Of a stretch of DNA of 35,664 nt, positions 1-8,411 are shown piece by piece. The translations under genes and the position numbers were made by a program. Source of the stretch: Curvivirga aplysinae (GTDB lineage Bacteria; Pseudomonadota; Alphaproteobacteria; UBA8366; Aestuariispiraceae); assembly GCF_009711445.1 (NCBI RefSeq), contig NZ_SMMC01000190.1, positions 1-35,664 of the forward strand. The letters are read 5' to 3'. The stretch's first letter is position 1; each line of letters starts with the position of its first letter. Below the pieces are notes generated by a model. It saw only the letters and a program-made list of their open reading frames with translations. It was not told the DNA's origin and searched no databases.

Positions 1-15
1 AATCCTTCTTCATCT

Positions 16-38
16 CACAAGTTTTTTTGTGGCATTTT
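16..38 (+). terminator. possible weak terminator of an upstream gene
   Basis: A short inverted repeat (CACAA at 16-20, TTGTG at 27-31) is followed closely by a T-run. It could end a gene lying before the window. The stem is only five base pairs, so this is a weak call. The rest of the first 102 bases holds no gene. Confidence 0.25.
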
Positions 39-63
39 TTTCTGGCTTTTTTCGAAGAATAGA

Positions 64-87
64 TTTATTAAATGAATGTTTAATAAA
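64..87. promoter_or_regulatory. perfect AT-only inverted repeat just before the TMADH-like gene
   Basis: The arms TTTATTAAA (64-72) and TTTAATAAA (79-87) are perfectly complementary across the six-base spacer TGAATG. The repeat ends 15 bases before the preferred start codon at 103 and covers an alternative in-frame ATG at 76. An AT-only stem would be weak in RNA, so a protein operator is the likelier reading. That is inference. Confidence 0.4.
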
Positions 88-102
88 ATCAGGATCAAAA
101 AA

Positions 103-2166
103 ATGTCCCGCAATCCAAATTATGACTTACTTTTTGAACCGGTAAAAATTGGCCCGGTCATAACTAAGAACCGCTTTTATCAAGTGCCTCATTGTACAGG
201 TATGGGATCAGATAGGCCAGAAACACAAGCAGGAATGCGCGGTATCAAAGCTGATGGCGGGTGGGGCGTGGTCAATACCGAATATTGTTCAATTCATCCA
301 AGTTCTGACGACACGCCTCATAGTCATTGCACGCTTTGGGATGACGGGGATATTCGCAATCTTGGAAAAATGGCAGAAAAAGTTCATGAACATGGAGCCT
401 TAGCTGGAGTAGAAATGTGGCATGGAGGCCCTGCTTCCAACAATTATATGAGCCGCATGCCTGCTATTGGGGCAACAAGCATGTATTCCTTCACAGGCCC
501 AATGCAATGCCGAATTATGGATATGCAGGACATCCGAAACTTACGCCGTTATCATGTAGATGCTGCCAAACGGGCCATGCAGGCAGAATTTGATATCGTT
601 TATGTCTATGCAGGCCATCACTATCTACTACACCAATTCTTGAGTTCACATACCAATAACCGATCCGATGAATATGGAGGTAGCCTTGAAAACCGTGTGC
701 GTATCGTCCGTGAAATTTTAGAGGAAGTTAAAGATGCTGTTGGGCATCGATGTGCTGTCGCCACACGCTTTTCAGTGGATAGTGGTTTAAGTACAAAAGG
801 CACAGAACCAGAAGACGAAGCCCGCGAAATGGTTTCCATTCTTGCCGATATCCCTGATCTTTGGGATGTAGTCATTGATGATTACAATATTGAAATGGGC
901 CCTTCCAGATTTGTTGGTGAAGCCCCAATGGAGCCTTTCGTTTCTTACGTCAAGAAAGTCACCAATATGCCCGTGGTAGGCGTTGGGCGTTTTACAACAC
1001 CGGACACAATGGCCCGCATGGTAAAGAAAGGTATTCTAGACTTAATTGGTGCCGCGCGCCCATCCATTGCCGATCCTTTTCTTCCCAACAAAATCAGCGA
1101 AGGTCGCGAAGACGAAATTCGTGAATGTATCGGATGTAACATCTGCTATGCCCATGACTTCCAAGCAGCTCCGTTACGCTGCACACAAAACCCAACAATG
1201 GGGGAAGAATGGCGTCGTGGATGGCATCCGGAAAAATTACCGCCAAAATCCAATGATGAACCTGTTTTAATTATCGGGGCTGGCCCAGCGGGGTTAGAAG
1301 CCGCACATATCCTTGGAAAGCGTGGTTATCCGGTCACATTGGCAGAAGCAACCAGTGAGCTAGGCGGACGCGCCCTTAAGGAAAGTACCCTACCCGGCAT
1401 GTCCGAATATGCACGGGTAAAAGATTATCGCATCTATCAATTACAACAAATGGCCAATGTGAATATCTATCTTGAAAGCCCTCTATCTGCGAGCGAGGTT
1501 CTGGAATTTGGTTTCTCAAGAGTAATTATTGCCACAGGCGCAAAATGGCGCCGCGATGGTATGGGCCGCAGTTATCAATTACCTTTATCCACCTATTCAG
1601 GCGAGACCCTGCTCACCCCTGATGATTTGATGGAAAATAAAAATCTACCTGAAAATGGCTCAACCGTCGTGTTTGATGATGAACATTATTATATGGCTGC
1701 CGTGATCGCAGAACGCATGGTAGAGCTTGGAAACGAAGTGACACTTGTCACTTCCGCGGGTCGTGTTGGCGATTGGTCAGAATATACAGGTGAACAATTC
1801 CAGACACAGGCACGTTTGATTGAACTCGGCGTAAAGATCATCGTCTCCCATACAGTTTCTGCGTATCAAGATAATGAAGTAACTGTTGATTGTGTCTATT
1901 CCGGTAATCAACAGAAGTTAAAGGCAACCAGTTTTATACCTGTTACTTCACGCATGCCCAATGAAGGTTTATATCGAGACTTGAAAGATAATCCAAAAGC
2001 GCTTGAAGAGGCAGGCATCACCCATTTATCCCGTATCGGAGATTGTGACGCACCACGCATCATCGCCGCTGCCGTCTATGATGGGCATCATATTGGTCGC
2101 ACTATTGATGATCCAGAAACAGAAGACGTCCCCTACAAGCGAGATCGTGCTTTGGTAGAGGTTTAA
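103..2166 (+). CDS. trimethylamine/dimethylamine/histamine dehydrogenase-family iron-sulfur flavoprotein
   Basis: This belongs to the FMN/[4Fe-4S]/ADP flavoprotein family that oxidatively removes alkyl or amine groups from small amines and passes electrons to electron-transfer flavoprotein. Residue numbers here count from the upstream ATG at 76. I prefer the ATG at 103 (residue 10) because AGGA lies 8 bases before it and the remembered TMADH protein begins there. The N-terminal TIM barrel has Cys40 in QVPHC, matching the TMADH cysteine that binds FMN covalently. It also has Tyr70 in NTEYC (TMADH Tyr60) and the YVYAGH motif matching catalytic Tyr169 and His172. The [4Fe-4S] cysteines are 351, 354, 357 and 369. 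A C-terminal nucleotide fold begins at GAGPAG. Two pocket residues differ: TMADH Trp355 is Asp361 here, and Trp264 aligns with a Tyr. As I recall, histamine dehydrogenase also has Asp at the first position. The family is secure and the substrate is open. Confidence 0.85.
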   Translation: MSRNPNYDLLFEPVKIGPVITKNRFYQVPHCTGMGSDRPETQAGMRGIKADGGWGVVNTEYCSIHPSSDDTPHSHCTLWDDGDIRNLGKMAEKVHEHGALAGVEMWHGGPASNNYMSRMPAIGATSMYSFTGPMQCRIMDMQDIRNLRRYHVDAAKRAMQAEFDIVYVYAGHHYLLHQFLSSHTNNRSDEYGGSLENRVRIVREILEEVKDAVGHRCAVATRFSVDSGLSTKGTEPEDEAREMVSILADIPDLWDVVIDDYNIEMGPSRFVGEAPMEPFVSYVKKVTNMPVVGVGRFTTPDTMARMVKKGILDLIGAARPSIADPFLPNKISEGREDEIRECIGCNICYAHDFQAAPLRCTQNPTMGEEWRRGWHPEKLPPKSNDEPVLIIGAGPAGLEAAHILGKRGYPVTLAEATSELGGRALKESTLPGMSEYARVKDYRIYQLQQMANVNIYLESPLSASEVLEFGFSRVIIATGAKWRRDGMGRSYQLPLSTYSGETLLTPDDLMENKNLPENGSTVVFDDEHYYMAAVIAERMVELGNEVTLVTSAGRVGDWSEYTGEQFQTQARLIELGVKIIVSHTVSAYQDNEVTVDCVYSGNQQKLKATSFIPVTSRMPNEGLYRDLKDNPKALEEAGITHLSRIGDCDAPRIIAAAVYDGHHIGRTIDDPETEDVPYKRDRALVEV

Positions 2167-2182
2167 ATCTAACACCAAGTAA

Positions 2183-2212
2183 AAAAGCCGGAGAAAATTT
2201 TCTCCGGCTTTT
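2183..2212. terminator. bidirectional rho-independent terminator
   Basis: A perfect 30-base palindrome (AAAAGCCGGAGAAAA and its complement) lies between two convergent genes. It has a GC-rich core flanked by A and T runs, so it can end transcription from either side: the TMADH-like gene on the plus strand and pyruvate carboxylase on the minus strand. Confidence 0.9.
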
Positions 2213-2232
2213 AATGTCACTAACAGTCAATC

Positions 2233-5200
2233 TTAGCCGATTTTCAAATTCACCAAAAGGTCTTTGGATTGAACTTGTGAACCAACATGCACGTTGATTT
2301 TTTCAACGACCCCATCAGCCTCTGCGTGGATTGCTGTTTCCATCTTCATTGCTTCAATAGATAGCAACACATCACCTGCATAAACTTCTTGGCCTTGTTG
2401 AACAGCAATACTAGAAATCATACCCGGCATTGGGGCTGGCACATGGGCTGGATTACCATCTTCCGCTTTCAAATGAACATTGGCAGAGGAAGCCAAAGAC
2501 TTATCTGCAATCTTCACTGTACGTGGTTGACCGTTCAGTTCGAAGAAGACTGTACGTTCACCGTCTTCATCCGCTTCACCTGTATTCAAGTAACGAACAA
2601 TCAAGGTCTTGCCTGCTTCAATTTCAACGGTGATTTCCTGCCCAGCTTCCATACCATAGAAGAAAGTTGCTGTTGGCAATACCGACACATCGCCATACAG
2701 CGCACGATGTTTGGAATAATCTTCGTATACTTTAGGATAAAGCTGATGTGCGGACACATCTTGTTCACCCACATGATCGCCAAATTTTTCTTTCATAGAA
2801 GAAAGGGCTGCATCCAGATCAACAGGTGGTAAATGCGCACCCGGACGATCTGTATTTGCTTTTTCGCCTTTCAAAATCTTCTTTTGCAATGCTTCTGGGA
2901 AACCACCAACCGGTTGACCAAGATCACCACGGAATAAGGCCACAACAGATTCAGGGAACGCGATTGGTTTATTTGGATCTTCTACATCCTGACGGGTCAG
3001 GTCGGAAGACACCATATAAATTGCCATATCACCGACAACTTTAGAACTTGGTGTTACTTTTACGATATCACCAAACATGTCGTTTACCTCAGCATATGCC
3101 TTGGCAACTTCAGGCCAACGATGTTCAATACCTGTGGCACGTGCTTGTTCACGAAGATTGGTATATTGACCACCCGGCATTGCATGTAAGTAAACTTCGG
3201 ATGCCCCAGAACGGATATCACTTTCAAAGCCTTCGTAATTCTCACGTACAGATTCCCAGTAACGAGAAATAGTACGAATAGCCTCTTCATCCAAGCCCGG
3301 ATCACGATCACTGTCTTTCAAAGCTGACACGATAGAACCAAGATTTGGCTGTGATGTCAGACCAGAGAAACTGTCCATCGCACTATCAAACGCATCCACA
3401 CCCGCATTCACAGCTGCTATTACAGAGGCCGCCGCAATACCGGAAGTATCATGTGTGTGGAAATGCAACGGGATACCAACTTCTTGCTTTAATTCTGTCA
3501 CAAGCTTGGAGATAGCCGCAGGTTTCGCAACACCCGCCATATCCTTAATACCAATGATATGCGCACCTGCTTTTTCAAGCTGCTTTGCCATATCAACATA
3601 ATATGCAAGGGTATATTTATTATCGCCTTCTGCTAGCATATCACCGGAGTAACAAATTGTACCTTCACAAAGGGATCCGGATTCAATCACAGCATCCATA
3701 GCAACACGCATATTTTCAACCCAGTTCAAACTGTCAAATACACGGAAGATATCCATACCAGCCGCAGAGGCTTCTTTCACGAAATGTTGTACCACGTTAT
3801 CTGGATAGTTTGTATAACCCACTGCGTTAGACGCACGTAGCAACATTTGGGTTAACATATTCGGCATTGCCTGACGCAAGCGAGACAAACGGTTCCATGG
3901 ATCTTCCTTCAAGAAGCGATAAGCCACATCAAACGTCGCACCGCCCCAACATTCCATCGAGAAGATTTCAGGCAACATGCGTGCATAGACTGGTGCAATT
4001 TGTAGCATATCAAATTCACGCATACGGGTCGCTAACAAGGATTGATGCGCATCACGCATGGTTGTATCTGTCACCAACGCTTTTGGTTCTGACAACATCC
4101 ATTTGGAGAAACCTTCCGCCCCCAATTCTTCAAGCTTTTGCTTGTAACCAGCAGGTGCAGCTGCCAGCATATCTACTTTCGGTACTTCCGGCATAGTCAG
4201 GCGTTTTGGTTTCAAACGACCTTCCACCTCAGGGTTCCCGTTTACAATTACGTCACCGACAAAACGCAACAAACGTGTGGCACGGTCACGACGTTTCGGG
4301 AAATGGAACAATTCAGGTGTATCGTCAATAAAGCGCGTTGTATATTCCGCTGTTTTAAACTTCGGATGATTGATCAAGTTTTCCAAGAAAGCGAGGTTAG
4401 TTGCCACACCACGGATACGATATTCACGTAACGCGCGATCCATACGGGATTGTGCTTCCTCTGGTGTTGCACCCCATGCGGTTACTTTTTCAAGCATGGA
4501 ATCAAAGAATGGTGTGATCACCGCGCCAGAATAAGCGGTCGAACCATCAAGACGGATACCAAAACCATTGGCGCCACGATATACTTTGATACGACCATAA
4601 TCAGGAATGAAATTGTTCTCAGGATCTTCTGTTGTCACACGGCATTGCATCGCATGGCCGCGCAGGTGGATATTTTCCTGCTGCGGGATACCACAATGAG
4701 AATCGCCAATTGTCGCTCCTTCTGCGATGCGAATTTGAGCCTTAACAATATCAATACCGGTTACAACCTCAGTTACAGTATGTTCCACCTGAATACGTGG
4801 GTTTACCTCGATGAAATAAAACTTATCTGTTTCAGCATCCATCAAGAACTCGACGGTACCTGCATTTTGATAATCAGCAGCATGTGCTAATTTCAAGGCC
4901 GCCTGACACAGAGAAGCACGACTTTCATCCGTCATATATAGACCTGGGGCACGTTCAACTACTTTTTGGTTACGACGTTGAACGGTACAATCACGTTCAA
5001 ATAAGTGGACAATATTACCATGACTATCACCAACGATTTGCACCTCGACGTGACGCGCATTACGAACCAATTTTTCAAGATAAACTTCATCATTACCAAA
5101 TGCGGCTTCAGCTTCACGACGTGCTGTTTCGACCTGATCCGCTAAACTGTCCGCCGATTCAATAACGCGCATGCCGCGGCCACCGCCGCCCCAGCTAGCT

Positions 5201-5694
5201 TTCAACATTAATGGATAGCCAACTTCATCGGCAAGTTTTTCAACTTCGGCGATATCACGTGGTAATGGACCAGTTGCCGGCATTACAGGTACATCGGCTT
5301 TTTCTGCCAATTCACGCGCCGCAACCTTACTTCCAAGTAAGCGCATTGTATCACCAAGTGGTCCAACGAAAGTCACACCTGCGGCACGACATTTATCTGC
5401 GAATTCAGGGTTTTCTGAAAGAAAGCCATAACCTGGATGAATGGCGTCAACGCCTTTGGTTTTAGCAAGCTGAAGAATATCATCCTGATCAAGATATGCC
5501 TGTACAGGCCCCTTACCTTCACCAATCATATAGCTTTCATCTGCTTTAAATCGATGCAGAGAAAAACGATCTTCATAGGAATAGATAGCTACTGTTTTGA
5601 TGCCGAGCTCGTTCGCAGCACGGAAAATGCGGATCGCAATTTCACCACGGTTAGCAACTAGCAGTTTTGTGATTGTTTTTGTCATTTTAATCAT
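2233..5694 (-). CDS. pyc: pyruvate carboxylase
   Basis: A biotin-dependent cytosolic enzyme that makes oxaloacetate from pyruvate, bicarbonate and ATP, refilling the TCA cycle. The 1153 residues match the usual single-chain length. In order they show an N-terminal biotin carboxylase (KLLVANRGEIAIRIFRAA), an ATP-grasp glycine loop (KASWGGGGRGM), and a carboxyltransferase barrel opening at LVTDTTMRDAHQSLLATRM. A C-terminal biotinyl domain follows, with the biotin lysine K1117 in EAMKM. AGGA lies only 4 bases before the ATG at 5694. A second in-frame ATG at 5685 (MTKTITK) is where many homologues begin, so the start is uncertain by three codons. The gene is transcribed alone, away from the ferredoxin reductase gene, and ends at the shared terminator. 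Confidence 0.97.
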   Translation of the reverse strand: MIKMTKTITKLLVANRGEIAIRIFRAANELGIKTVAIYSYEDRFSLHRFKADESYMIGEGKGPVQAYLDQDDILQLAKTKGVDAIHPGYGFLSENPEFADKCRAAGVTFVGPLGDTMRLLGSKVAARELAEKADVPVMPATGPLPRDIAEVEKLADEVGYPLMLKASWGGGGRGMRVIESADSLADQVETARREAEAAFGNDEVYLEKLVRNARHVEVQIVGDSHGNIVHLFERDCTVQRRNQKVVERAPGLYMTDESRASLCQAALKLAHAADYQNAGTVEFLMDAETDKFYFIEVNPRIQVEHTVTEVVTGIDIVKAQIRIAEGATIGDSHCGIPQQENIHLRGHAMQCRVTTEDPENNFIPDYGRIKVYRGANGFGIRLDGSTAYSGAVITPFFDSMLEKVTAWGATPEEAQSRMDRALREYRIRGVATNLAFLENLINHPKFKTAEYTTRFIDDTPELFHFPKRRDRATRLLRFVGDVIVNGNPEVEGRLKPKRLTMPEVPKVDMLAAAPAGYKQKLEELGAEGFSKWMLSEPKALVTDTTMRDAHQSLLATRMREFDMLQIAPVYARMLPEIFSMECWGGATFDVAYRFLKEDPWNRLSRLRQAMPNMLTQMLLRASNAVGYTNYPDNVVQHFVKEASAAGMDIFRVFDSLNWVENMRVAMDAVIESGSLCEGTICYSGDMLAEGDNKYTLAYYVDMAKQLEKAGAHIIGIKDMAGVAKPAAISKLVTELKQEVGIPLHFHTHDTSGIAAASVIAAVNAGVDAFDSAMDSFSGLTSQPNLGSIVSALKDSDRDPGLDEEAIRTISRYWESVRENYEGFESDIRSGASEVYLHAMPGGQYTNLREQARATGIEHRWPEVAKAYAEVNDMFGDIVKVTPSSKVVGDMAIYMVSSDLTRQDVEDPNKPIAFPESVVALFRGDLGQPVGGFPEALQKKILKGEKANTDRPGAHLPPVDLDAALSSMKEKFGDHVGEQDVSAHQLYPKVYEDYSKHRALYGDVSVLPTATFFYGMEAGQEITVEIEAGKTLIVRYLNTGEADEDGERTVFFELNGQPRTVKIADKSLASSANVHLKAEDGNPAHVPAPMPGMISSIAVQQGQEVYAGDVLLSIEAMKMETAIHAEADGVVEKINVHVGSQVQSKDLLVNLKIG

Positions 5695-6059
5695 CCCGTC
5701 CTAGCTTCCGGCTATTTATTTTTTTATGCCGAAAGGTGTTTGTCGTATCCCCACGCGCGCATTGTGCAATGCAGCAAAATTTTTGACAATCAAAAACCGC
5801 CAAAAACTTTGCCTCCTGATTTTCATAAATCAGGATTGCTGGAAAATAGCTAATTTTCACGCGGTTTGAATAAAAACTTTGCGACAAAATACAATAGGGT
5901 TACGGCAAAAATCACATATGATTAGAAAAAGCCGCCTCAATGAATCGCTTTTTCCTTATCGACCCCAATTAAATATTGCGATTTAAAATTATTGTCTTGA
6001 AGAAAAGAGTTTGCCATCTTACATCCAATTCAAATCCAAGGGTTTAAGAGAAAAAAGAT
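5695..6059. promoter_or_regulatory. 365-base divergent intergenic region between pyc and the ferredoxin reductase gene
   Basis: No convincing gene lies here. The region must hold the promoters for both flanking genes. I cannot pick -35/-10 pairs with confidence. The only clear structure is an inverted repeat, GAAAAAGC at 5925-5932 and GCTTTTTC at 5947-5954 with a 14-base loop. It is a possible hairpin or operator about 105 bases before the reductase start. Confidence 0.4.
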
Positions 6060-7373
6060 ATGACATTGAAAATTGCTGTTATCGGGGCCGGCCCTTCCGG
6101 CATTTATGTAGCCGAAGGCGTAAAAAAGAAATTACCTGATACAATGGTTGATTTTATTGAACGTTTACCCACACCATTTGGATTGGTTCGTTTTGGTGTT
6201 GCCCCGGATCATCAGGGGACAAAAAAAGTCATTAACCAATATGAAAAATTCTTTGATCAAGAAGGGATTCGTTTGCTTGGCAATGTCGAAGTTGGCAAAG
6301 ATATTTCTGTTCAGGTCCTTCAAGAACATTATGATGCTGTCGTTATTGCCAATGGCGCCCGCGAAGATAAAAAACTTGGAATCCCTGGGGAGGATTTAGA
6401 CGGTGTTTATGGCTCTGCTGCTTTTGTAAGTTGGTATAATAGCCATCCTGATTATAAAGATCTTTCCCCGATCCCCGAACATGCGAAATCGGCAATAGTC
6501 ATCGGTAATGGTAATGTCGCCATTGATGTGGCTCGTATTTTGGTTAAATCTGCCGAAGAAATGGCTGATTCCGATCTTGCGGATCATACACGAATAGCCA
6601 TTGATAACGCTTCGATTAGTGATGTAGTTATTGCAGGCCGCCGTGGCCCAGTAGAAGCAAGTTTTACTCCGCCCGAATTACGTGAATTGGGTAAATTGGA
6701 ACATGCATTGCCTGTCATAGAAGGCGCTGTTATTCCCGATGAACTACCTTCACATATAGATACGAGCCAGCCTGCAGGCCGTATTAAGGGCAAAGTATTG
6801 GATATCTTCAGAAGCTTCACGGAAATGAAACGTGATGGCAAAGATAAAACTATCCATCTTCAATTTCTTGCAAGTCCAACAGCTTTTCTAGGTGAAGGAA
6901 AAGTTGAGGCCGTTCAATTTGAGCGAATGGAGTTAAACGAAGACGGCAAACCAACAGGCACAGGGGAACTTTTTGACATCCCTGCTGATTTGGTTGTCTC
7001 GGCAATTGGCTATTATTCCCAGCCTTTAGAAGGCGTTCCATTTGACGAACAACTGGGCCGTTATCCAAATGAAGAAGGCTTGATCAAAGATAATTTATAT
7101 GTTGTCGGTTGGGGAAAACGTGGGCCATCAGGCACTATCCCAACAAACCGTCCATGTAGTTTTAAAACATCCCAAATTATAATGGATCAAGTGATAGCTG
7201 ATCCCGCGAAGCAAGGCGGTGCGGCAATAGACAAATTACTTGCTGATAAAGGAAGCAAGGTAACTACTTTTACCGATTGGAAAGCCATTGATGCGGTCGA
7301 AACCAAAACTGAGACACGCCAGAAAATTGCTTCCGTTGATGAAATGTTAGCTGCCATCGAAGAAGCCATATAG
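6060..7373 (+). CDS. adrenodoxin-reductase-type ferredoxin-NADP reductase (FprA-like)
   Basis: An FAD enzyme that moves electrons between NADPH and ferredoxin, for iron-sulfur cluster assembly, P450s or other ferredoxin-dependent reactions. The 437 residues start with the FAD-binding VIGAGPSGIYVAEGV, followed by the family signature PTPFGLVRFGVAPDHQGTK. A central NADP-binding VIGNGNVAIDVARIL precedes RRGPVEASFTPPELREL, typical of adrenodoxin reductase and FprA. Near the C-terminus GWGKRGPSGTIPTNR closes the FAD site. A purine-rich stretch precedes the ATG. The gene stands alone and converges on the methyltransferase gene with only ten bases between stops. No partner ferredoxin gene is in the window. 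Confidence 0.92.
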   Translation: MTLKIAVIGAGPSGIYVAEGVKKKLPDTMVDFIERLPTPFGLVRFGVAPDHQGTKKVINQYEKFFDQEGIRLLGNVEVGKDISVQVLQEHYDAVVIANGAREDKKLGIPGEDLDGVYGSAAFVSWYNSHPDYKDLSPIPEHAKSAIVIGNGNVAIDVARILVKSAEEMADSDLADHTRIAIDNASISDVVIAGRRGPVEASFTPPELRELGKLEHALPVIEGAVIPDELPSHIDTSQPAGRIKGKVLDIFRSFTEMKRDGKDKTIHLQFLASPTAFLGEGKVEAVQFERMELNEDGKPTGTGELFDIPADLVVSAIGYYSQPLEGVPFDEQLGRYPNEEGLIKDNLYVVGWGKRGPSGTIPTNRPCSFKTSQIIMDQVIADPAKQGGAAIDKLLADKGSKVTTFTDWKAIDAVETKTETRQKIASVDEMLAAIEEAI

Positions 7374-7383
7374 CAAAGAAGAT

Positions 7384-8031
7384 TTACTTTCGTACCAGTA
7401 TTGTAAATTCCTTCTTCGCTTTGTCTTCCAATAGGGTTAAATCACCAGATAATTCCTTCTTGCAGAAATTATAGATATCCTTCTTATCTGCATAATACGT
7501 CCATTCCAGACGCTTCTTCTGTTTGGCATCATGTAAATTGAAACCCATCCCCTTTTTGCTATGCTCAAAAAGATGTCGAAGGCTTTCTTTTACATAACTT
7601 GTCCAGATATCATCTTCTGCTGTCCCTTTCATGTTAAAGGTACCAGAGCAGAAGGAATAATCGCAAATCTGTTGTGTTTGATAGGACCAGTTAAAATGCG
7701 CGCGACTATCTGTTATGCGTGTCTTTGTGTTTACAATCATATCTCGACAGATATCTGATCCATAATATTTAAAACGCCCGTCATTAAACTTATCAACATT
7801 TAAATATTCAAATAAAGCACCATAACCACAACCCAGGTCATTGATGGTGATTTCCTGATCAGCATCTGTTTTGTTAATCACCTTACAAAGTGTGGCAAAT
7901 CTTTTTTCCTGACCTTTTGCATCAGCCCATAACACACCTGTTGGTGAGGGGCCATGTTCATTAAATTGCATACTGTAACCAGCAGCAACCAGCTCAAGAA
8001 ATGGCGGAATGTCATTATTGAAAATTAGCAA
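7384..8031 (-). CDS. class I SAM-dependent methyltransferase, substrate unknown
   Basis: A soluble 215-residue protein with the SAM-binding motif I INDLGCGYGALFEYL near residue 65, followed by the acidic strand YYGSDICRDMI (YGSD), as in Rossmann-fold methyltransferases. The start used is a TTG at 8031 with AGG about 7 bases upstream. The next ATG (in GYSMQF) would remove 20 residues and lacks a visible ribosome site. I do not recognise the target. The N-terminal EHGPSPTGVLW resembles methyltransferases I recall from other proteobacteria. It is divergent from the small-protein gene at 8139 and convergent with the ferredoxin reductase gene. Confidence 0.75.
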   Translation of the reverse strand: MLIFNNDIPPFLELVAAGYSMQFNEHGPSPTGVLWADAKGQEKRFATLCKVINKTDADQEITINDLGCGYGALFEYLNVDKFNDGRFKYYGSDICRDMIVNTKTRITDSRAHFNWSYQTQQICDYSFCSGTFNMKGTAEDDIWTSYVKESLRHLFEHSKKGMGFNLHDAKQKKRLEWTYYADKKDIYNFCKKELSGDLTLLEDKAKKEFTILVRK

Positions 8032-8138
8032 CGAATAACCTGTATTTTCGCGAAACTATGAAAATTTACTTTAACAAATCCATTTTATGCTATGCTGCGT
8101 AGAACATAACAAGATGATATTTAACAGGAGGACTTCAT

Positions 8139-8330
8139 ATGTTGTATTCTTTTGCCCCATTGGAAGCGGATCGCCTTAAAGCAATTCAAGCTTTGGAAAA
8201 AGAAGTTGGCGCACCATTGGTTGCCATGTCAGCGATCAAAGCAGAACCTGTCGATATGGACGAAGAAAAAATTGCAAAAATCAAAAAACTAGAAGAAGAA
8301 CTTGGTGTCGTACTGGTCGCTGTGCAGTAA
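8139..8330 (+). CDS. 63-residue protein with an internal duplication, function unknown
   Basis: A small acidic protein with a strong ribosome site (AGGAGG about 9 bases before ATG), so it is very likely translated. It consists of two copies of one unit. LKAIQALEKEVGAPLVAM (about residues 13-30) matches IAKIKKLEEELGVVLVAV (about residues 45-62), joined by an acidic linker. Each unit reads as an amphipathic helix followed by a short hydrophobic strand. There is no signal peptide, cysteine or known catalytic motif. It is divergent from the methyltransferase and upstream of the histidine kinase, with 81 bases between. I do not recognise the family. Confidence 0.75.
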   Translation: MLYSFAPLEADRLKAIQALEKEVGAPLVAMSAIKAEPVDMDEEKIAKIKKLEEELGVVLVAVQ

Positions 8331-8411
8331 GTTTATCACTTCTGAGATTATTGCAATCATCTAATATTCCAGCTAAGACAGAAAAATAAAATGTTTTAGC
8401 AGGGATAAAAG

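Noticed and set aside
2389-5661. Several plus-strand open frames opposite pyruvate carboxylase
   Set aside because: They are shadows of the pyc reading frame, with no ribosome sites or recognisable protein motifs.
5687-5887. 66-codon minus-strand frame in the pyc upstream gap
   Set aside because: Its sequence resembles no protein I know and it overlaps the start and ribosome site of pyc. It is more likely leader or noncoding DNA.
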